Source: JAGGVT01 sp965369605 (lineage in GTDB: Bacteria > JAJVIF01 > JAGGVT01). Taken from it: a stretch of 5,582 nt of DNA. The notes beneath the pieces are model-generated. The model was not told the origin of the DNA and did no database searches. It saw nothing but the letters and a program-made list of their open reading frames with translations. The DNA lies in assembly GCA_965369605.1 (NCBI GenBank), contig CBDURE010000187.1:1-5582 (forward strand). Reading direction: 5' to 3'. The translations under genes and the position numbers were made by a program. Positions 1 through 3,465 of the stretch are shown in pieces (positions within the stretch are counted from its first letter, which is position 1; the number at the start of each line of letters is the position of its first letter).

Positions 1-120
1 TTCCGAAATCCCCTTGCGTTCCTGACCGAGCAGCTCAACATCTCCCCCGCGACAGCCACATCCGTATTTGTCATCATCATCCTCGCAGCAATCGCATTGA
101 CCGCATTGTTGACCAAGTAG
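1..120 (+). CDS. C-terminal end of an unidentified protein with a terminal membrane helix (partial)
   Basis: The first frame is open from the window edge to a TAG stop at 118-120, giving 39 residues that begin FRNPLAFLTEQ. Residues 21-38 of this fragment (SVFVIIILAAIALTALLT) are almost entirely hydrophobic and are followed by one lysine and the stop, so the protein probably ends in a transmembrane helix. The codons are GC-rich in third position, like the ABC transporter genes and unlike the DUF3800 gene that follows. The family cannot be recognised from this short tail. The promoter of the next gene overlaps its last codons, so the two genes need not form an operon. Confidence 0.6.
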   Translation, partial: FRNPLAFLTEQLNISPATATSVFVIIILAAIALTALLTK

Positions 121-137
121 TTCGAATCACCTATTAT
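109..137 (+). promoter_or_regulatory. sigma70-type promoter for the DUF3800 gene
   Basis: TTGACC (109-114) and TATTAT (132-137) are separated by exactly 17 bases, and each box matches the consensus at 5 of 6 positions. The predicted transcription start is near 144. This leaves a 5' leader of only about 19 nt that opens with the AAAGGAA ribosome binding site at 144-150, 12 nt before the ATG at 163. The -35 box lies inside the last codons of the upstream gene. Confidence 0.6.
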
Positions 138-162
138 TCATATAAAGGAAAGTATAATTTTT

Positions 163-957
163 ATGTACATGTATTCAGACGAATCAGGATTGCTTGGTCC
201 CGGAAAGAAGCAAAGCTATTATTTCGGTTTGGGAGGTCTTGTAATACCGGATAATGAAATTGGTCACGTTAGAAAAATAATTAGAGGATTACGAGAAAAA
301 CACAATTTTTTTATTAATTTCGAATACAAGAACGGAACAAGGCACAAGGTTCCATTTTGCAAAGACCTGATAGACTGGTATTTTTCCTATAAGGATATTG
401 GTTTTTTTGCGCTTGTTTTACGAACAGCAGATCTTGATTGGTCATATTTCGAGAAAGGTAATCAGCAGGCACATGTTGTGTGTTACAGTTTCTTTTACAG
501 AAAGATGTTGAACCTTTTCTATCGTGATTATATTGAGGAAGGGAATCATGTGAGAATCGTGATAGATCAGCAATCGATTGGTCAACGAGCCTTGCGTAAT
601 CGTTTTGATTATTTCAAGGACGCCCCTGCAATCATTGACTGCAGGGAAGAAATTTCTCATAAAGACGATTTACTCCAGTTTGTTGACCTTCTAATCAGCT
701 GTACTGTTAATAGATTTACACTATTTGAACATCCTGATCATACAGTTAACCCGGTAAAAAATGACTTAAGTGAGTATATAATGGGGAAGCTTCAGTTGAG
801 GTATTTTTGGAATTGGCGACGAGTCGGAGAAACATGGGGGCCACCTGATATCCGCTGGGTAAAGGATAGAAATGACCCAGACTGGGAGAGGCCTGCTACG
901 CCTGGCACGAAGAGATGGAAACATAAATTCGACTTGTTCTCCTGGCATGGGAGATAA
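163..957 (+). CDS. DUF3800 domain-containing protein
   Basis: This 264-residue protein has the hallmarks of the DUF3800 family. There is an N-terminal YSDESG motif (D6, E7), then a strand with FGLGGLVIP (21-29), an FEYKNGT stretch near 53-59, a central acidic strand VRIVID (130-135), and a C-terminal HKDDLLQFVDLLISC segment (166-180) corresponding to the family's LQ..D motif. The conserved acidic residues suggest a metal-dependent, possibly nuclease-like active site, but the family's biochemical role is not established. DUF3800 genes are often seen in mobile or defence-related neighbourhoods; that is family knowledge, and no partner gene is visible here. ATG 163 is chosen because AAAGGAA lies upstream; ATG 169 is in frame and would also leave DESG intact. 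The gene is more AT-rich than its flanks, which may mean recent acquisition. No signal peptide or membrane segment is seen. Confidence 0.85.
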   Translation: MYMYSDESGLLGPGKKQSYYFGLGGLVIPDNEIGHVRKIIRGLREKHNFFINFEYKNGTRHKVPFCKDLIDWYFSYKDIGFFALVLRTADLDWSYFEKGNQQAHVVCYSFFYRKMLNLFYRDYIEEGNHVRIVIDQQSIGQRALRNRFDYFKDAPAIIDCREEISHKDDLLQFVDLLISCTVNRFTLFEHPDHTVNPVKNDLSEYIMGKLQLRYFWNWRRVGETWGPPDIRWVKDRNDPDWERPATPGTKRWKHKFDLFSWHGR

Positions 958-1004
958 AAAAAACCCCGGCCCTCCGCATAATCATGCGGTGGAAAAGGGC
1001 CAGG
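956..1004 (-). terminator. Intrinsic terminator, strongest on the minus strand, at the end of the DUF3800 gene
   Basis: GGCCCT (968-973) pairs with AGGGCC (996-1001). Nested inside is CCGCAT (974-979) pairing with ATGCGG (984-989) around a 4-nt loop, with TGGAAA bulged. On the plus strand the stem is preceded by eight A (956-963, starting within the stop codon). Read on the minus strand, it is therefore a GC-rich hairpin followed by eight T, a textbook intrinsic terminator. The minus strand also gains outer pairs through a G-T wobble. On the plus strand the tail is only TTATTTT after an 8-nt gap, so it would end DUF3800 transcripts less efficiently. No convincing minus-strand gene lies upstream of it. 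Confidence 0.65.
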
Positions 1005-1103
1005 CACCCTTATTTTCCCACAAAAACCCGATTTTGTCAATACTTTCACTAAACAATCTTGTAGTTTTTCTCGCTTCTATTGGAAAAAAGGAGCATTAAA
1101 TCG

Positions 1104-1132
1104 TTGACATTAACTCTGAAACCTGATATACA
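1104..1132 (+). promoter_or_regulatory. Near-consensus sigma70 promoter of the ABC leader
   Basis: A perfect TTGACA -35 box (1104-1109) is followed by a 17-base spacer and TATACA (1127-1132), which matches the -10 consensus at 5 of 6 positions. Transcription should start near 1139. It is the best promoter in the window and the nearest clear one before the ABC exporter, whose own 65-nt upstream region after the leader terminator shows no comparable boxes. Confidence 0.75.
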
Positions 1133-1226
1133 AAGTTCACTACTGCCAAAAAATATCGGCAGAAAGAAAAGCACGGAAAAATTCAAGATGAATAACTTTA
1201 TCAATCAGAAAGGAGGCCCCGCGAGC

Positions 1227-1385
1227 ATGATTAACCGTTACCAGCTTCGCAAGCGCAACAGCAACGCGTTTCGTATCAATGCTCATGGGACCACTGTGCC
1301 CATTTGCGGGCCGATTTATGTCCTTTCCATGGTTGATAACCGACATCGAGGGTTCTGTAAGATTCCGGAGGTGCTCACGACATAG
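1227..1385 (+). CDS. Possible 52-residue small protein or leader peptide
   Basis: An ATG at 1227 lies 10 nt after AGGAGG (1211-1216) and opens a 52-codon frame ending in TAG at 1383-1385. The peptide begins MINRYQLRKRNSNAFR, is basic at its N terminus, contains VPICGPIYVLS (24-34) and has two cysteines. Only three of its codons end in A, and the third-position choice resembles that of the ABC genes, which favours real coding. Against this, the stretch is full of potential RNA helices and the Shine-Dalgarno is partly paired in P1. No family is recognised and there is no run of one amino acid that would mark a classical attenuation peptide. If it is translated, ribosomes would disrupt the 1215-1312 junction and cover the antiterminator arm at 1345-1357, linking translation to termination. 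The frame is also open upstream to 1080, but that part lacks coding bias and spans the promoter. Confidence 0.35.
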   Translation: MINRYQLRKRNSNAFRINAHGTTVPICGPIYVLSMVDNRHRGFCKIPEVLTT

Positions 1386-1415
1386 GTGAGTTCTCAAAAG
1401 CGGAAAGATTCAGAC

Positions 1416-1444
1416 CCTCGATCGAAAAAGATCGGGGTTTTTTT
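1416..1444 (+). terminator. Intrinsic terminator at the end of the leader
   Basis: CCTCGATC (1416-1423) pairs with GATCGGGG (1430-1437), 8 bp including one T-G wobble, around the loop GAAAAA. Seven T follow (1438-1444). It sits 66 nt before the first ABC start codon, so expression of the exporter from the upstream promoter requires readthrough. The 5' arm is also complementary to 1345-1353. Confidence 0.8.
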
Positions 1445-1510
1445 ATTGGCCATGAAATCTGAGAGAGAGAAAAGAATCTGATCAAATAGAAAAATAACAC
1501 GGAGAGAATC

Positions 1511-2515
1511 ATGAATACCAACAGAGGCCAGGGTGGCGCGGTCACGGTCGAGACCCCACCCAGACGCCGAAAAAAAAAGGAACTAAAACAAAAACCTGAA
1601 ATGAGAGACATTCAGAGGAGACCGACAATGTTTGCAATCGAAGTAAACGGGATCGGAAAACACTTTGTAAAGTGGGAGTCGCGAAAGAAGAAGTCCAACG
1701 GCTCGGTCGACGGTCAGGCCGGGAAAACCACCTGGTACAACCGCCATCTGCCGTACCGTAAGAAGGTCACGGCGATCGATAATGTCAGCTTCAATGTTTC
1801 GACCGGCGAGATCTTCGGACTCCTCGGTCCGAACGGAAGCGGTAAATCTACCCTGATCAGGATTCTCTCCACACTTCTCATCCCTGATGACGGCGAGGTG
1901 AGGATCTTCGGGATGGATGTCACCAAGGATGTATACGGCGTCCAGCGGTTGATCAATCGTGTCTCGGTCGACGCGGCGTTCTTCAAGAAGCTTTCCGCTC
2001 ACGAAAATCTGATGTACACGGCCAGGCTGTATGGAATTCCTGTGAAGGAAGCAAGAGTCCGCGCGAAGGAGATACTCGGGAAAATCGCGTTCGATGTCGA
2101 CCGCTATCTCGATCCGCTCGAGGATTTCAGCCGTGGGATGCAGCAGAAGGTCGCGATCGCGAGAGCGCTTCTGACCAGTCCGGTGGTGCTGCTGCTCGAT
2201 GAGCCGACCACCGGCCTCGACCCTAAATCCAAGCGCGAGGTCCAGGCGTTCATAAGCAATGTCCGGAAGGAGCATGACGCGACCATCATCCTGACCACGC
2301 ATGACATGGATGAGGCCGACCGTCTCTGCGACCGGATCGGAATCATCGACAAGGGCAAAATCATCGCGATGGATACATCAGATGGTTTGAAATCGCTTGT
2401 GCTGAATGATTTGAACGGCAGCACGGGCGACCGGACAGCCGATGATATCACTATCGAGGATGTGTTCCTGCATCTGACTGGTGATACTCTTAAAGACGAA
2501 GAAGAGGATGAATAA
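1511..2515 (+). CDS. ABC transporter ATP-binding protein (ABC-2 / DrrA-like exporter ATPase)
   Basis: This is a cytoplasmic ATPase subunit powering the permease encoded next. In the 334-residue frame: Walker A GPNGSGKST (106-114), signature FSRGMQQK (206-213), Walker B VVLLLDEP (225-232), D-loop GLD (235-237), switch histidine H264 in TTHD, and a C-terminal TIEDVFLHLTGD stretch typical of the drug-exporter branch, ending in an acidic tail. The usual Q-loop glutamine is not evident; the region reads RVSVDAAFFKKLSAHENL (150-167). About 30 basic or polar residues (54-85) sit between the first strand and the A-loop region. The start is uncertain. ATG 1511 has GGAG 6 nt upstream, but ATG 1628 (residue 40) has GAGGAG 7 nt upstream and begins MFAIEVNGIGKHF, where family members normally begin. 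I give the longest frame; 1628 may be the main start. The substrate is unknown. Confidence 0.95.
   Translation: MNTNRGQGGAVTVETPPRRRKKKELKQKPEMRDIQRRPTMFAIEVNGIGKHFVKWESRKKKSNGSVDGQAGKTTWYNRHLPYRKKVTAIDNVSFNVSTGEIFGLLGPNGSGKSTLIRILSTLLIPDDGEVRIFGMDVTKDVYGVQRLINRVSVDAAFFKKLSAHENLMYTARLYGIPVKEARVRAKEILGKIAFDVDRYLDPLEDFSRGMQQKVAIARALLTSPVVLLLDEPTTGLDPKSKREVQAFISNVRKEHDATIILTTHDMDEADRLCDRIGIIDKGKIIAMDTSDGLKSLVLNDLNGSTGDRTADDITIEDVFLHLTGDTLKDEEEDE
1615..1630 (+). promoter_or_regulatory. Internal ribosome binding site and start that decide the ATPase N terminus
   Basis: GAGGAG (1615-1620) lies 7 nt before ATG 1628, in the same frame as ATG 1511. Initiation here gives a 295-residue ATPase lacking the basic 39-residue extension, and matches the usual start of this ABC family. 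Confidence 0.5.
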
Positions 2516-2519
2516 GTAA

Positions 2520-2548
2520 TCCGCATGAATTTCCATGCGGAGGAGGTG
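2520..2548 (+). promoter_or_regulatory. Intercistronic hairpin abutting the permease ribosome binding site
   Basis: TCCGCATG (2520-2527) pairs with CATGCGGA (2534-2541) as a perfect 8-bp stem with a 6-nt loop. The Shine-Dalgarno AGGAGGTG (2541-2548) follows immediately, its first A being the last base of the stem, and lies 6 nt before ATG 2555. The hairpin buries the in-frame ATG at 2525, supporting 2555 as the true start. It could set the relative translation or stability of the two cistrons. Confidence 0.6.
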
Positions 2549-2554
2549 ACAAAA

Positions 2555-3394
2555 ATGAAATCTCTTGATATATCAGTCACATCAGTATCCGCAAGGCTGC
2601 TGAGCGAGTTGAAGGCGAGCTACGCGTTCCTCGAACGCAATGTCAACCTGATCCGGCGCTATATCGGATGGGAGATCTGCTTCCTTGTCTACTCGATGGT
2701 ATCGACTTTTTCCATCGGCTTGATCGGAAAAACGATGGGCGCCGACAACGAACAGGCGGTCTTGTACCTCGTGATCGGCGCGCTCATGTGGAACTTCCTC
2801 GCGAACATTTTCAACGAGATCGCGCATACGATATCGTGGGAGCGATGGGAGGGCACGCTTGAGTACACCTTCATGGCTCCGGTGCACAGGCTGACCCACC
2901 TGATGGGCGTGACCTGGTTCGCGATCCTGTACGGGCTTTCGAGAACGTTGATCGTGCTGCTTGCGTCAAGCTGGTTCTTCGAGCTGAACCTGTCGGACGC
3001 GAATATTCCCGGAGCGCTGATTGTCCTCGCGGCGGCATGTTTTCCGATGCTTGGACTCGGCCTGATCGTCGCGGTGCTTCCGCTTCTGAGCGCGGAGAAA
3101 GGGTCGCAGGCAGCCCACATAATTCTCGGGATGATCCTGCTGATCTCCGGCGTGTACTACCCGATCTCAGCCCTCCCGAACTGGCTGCAGCCTTTCGGGT
3201 ATTTCAGTCCCGTGACCTACACCCTTGATGGTGTGCGCGCGGCGATTCTTGAGAGCCAGCCGACAGCGGAGCTGCTTCCTCTGGCGGGTATGCTGATCAT
3301 TTGGGGACTGATATTGATACCCATCGGATACTGGATATTCCTCCAGGGCGAGAAGTACGCCAAACGCCACGGCATGCTGAAAAGAAGCGGGTGA
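2555..3394 (+). CDS. ABC-2 type transporter permease
   Basis: This 279-residue inner-membrane protein is the channel partner of the preceding ATPase and has the size and layout of DrrB/NodJ-like permeases. Six hydrophobic segments are visible, roughly at residues 37-58, 67-88, 118-137, 150-177, 186-204 and 241-263. The loop ERWEGTLEYTFMAPVHR (96-112) matches the family's GTLE coupling-helix region that contacts the ATPase. The stretch SAEKGSQAAHII to YFSPVTYTLDGVR (179-228) carries the conserved P.Y..P.TY...GVR-like pattern. ATG 2555 is chosen because a strong AGGAGGTG lies 6 nt upstream; the in-frame ATG at 2525 lies in a hairpin. It is separated from the ATPase stop by 39 nt and is surely cotranscribed. 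Two genes suffice for a minimal dimeric exporter. The cargo (drug, lipid or polysaccharide) cannot be told. Confidence 0.95.
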   Translation: MKSLDISVTSVSARLLSELKASYAFLERNVNLIRRYIGWEICFLVYSMVSTFSIGLIGKTMGADNEQAVLYLVIGALMWNFLANIFNEIAHTISWERWEGTLEYTFMAPVHRLTHLMGVTWFAILYGLSRTLIVLLASSWFFELNLSDANIPGALIVLAAACFPMLGLGLIVAVLPLLSAEKGSQAAHIILGMILLISGVYYPISALPNWLQPFGYFSPVTYTLDGVRAAILESQPTAELLPLAGMLIIWGLILIPIGYWIFLQGEKYAKRHGMLKRSG

Positions 3395-3415
3395 AGAATA
3401 AGGAATGCTAAAGTG

Positions 3416-3457
3416 AAAAAAAAGAGGATAGCGGAATGACCAAATTCCGCTATCCTC
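3416..3457 (-). terminator. Intrinsic terminator of the minus-strand GH20-like gene
   Basis: A perfect 14-bp stem, 3424-3437 pairing with 3444-3457 around a 6-nt loop, is preceded on the plus strand by eight A (3416-3423). On the minus strand it is therefore a hairpin followed by eight T, beginning 8 nt after the TAA of the minus-strand gene. The plus-strand side has no T run, so the ABC operon is probably ended only weakly here. Confidence 0.9.
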
Positions 3458-3465
3458 ATGGTAGA

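Larger units (their letters stand above)
1139..1445 (+). promoter_or_regulatory. Candidate structured attenuator or riboswitch-like leader RNA of the ABC operon
   Basis: This segment runs from the predicted start of the 1104-1132 promoter to the intrinsic terminator at 1416-1444. Visible pairings are: a 5' hairpin 1143-1147/1158-1162; P1 1215-1222/1306-1312 with one bulge; P2 1223-1231/1275-1284 with one bulge; P3 1285-1289/1299-1303; P4 1318-1322/1342-1346 with hairpin 1331-1334/1338-1341. P1 to P3 would form a three-way junction. Segment 1345-1357 pairs with 1411-1422 (12 bp, one bulged T), enclosing 1363-1367/1401-1405 and 1374-1378/1386-1390. This fold uses the terminator's 5' arm and so excludes the terminator. 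The mutually exclusive folds are seen in the sequence; their role in controlling the exporter is inferred. No known riboswitch consensus was recognised. It could instead be a stand-alone sRNA or a small-protein transcript. Confidence 0.55.

Noticed and set aside
1080..1226. Upstream extension of the small leader frame to an ATG at 1080
   Set aside because: This part spans the -35 and -10 boxes, so the promoter's transcript would not contain it, and it lacks the third-position bias seen after 1227.
1140..1397. An 85-codon minus-strand open frame across the leader region
   Set aside because: It shows no recognisable domain. The opposite strand has the promoter, Shine-Dalgarno and terminator. 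It was considered as the source of transcripts ending at 956-1004, but there is no support.
1139..1445. Match to a known RNA class (cobalamin, TPP, FMN, SAM, c-di-GMP, guanidine, T-box, SRP, 6S, tmRNA)
   Set aside because: I looked for the conserved core motifs of these classes and found none. An Rfam search is still needed because I could only compare from memory.
1583..2302. A 239-codon open frame on the minus strand inside the ABC ATPase gene
   Set aside because: It lies antisense to a gene with all ABC motifs, and its composition is typical of a shadow frame in GC-rich coding DNA.
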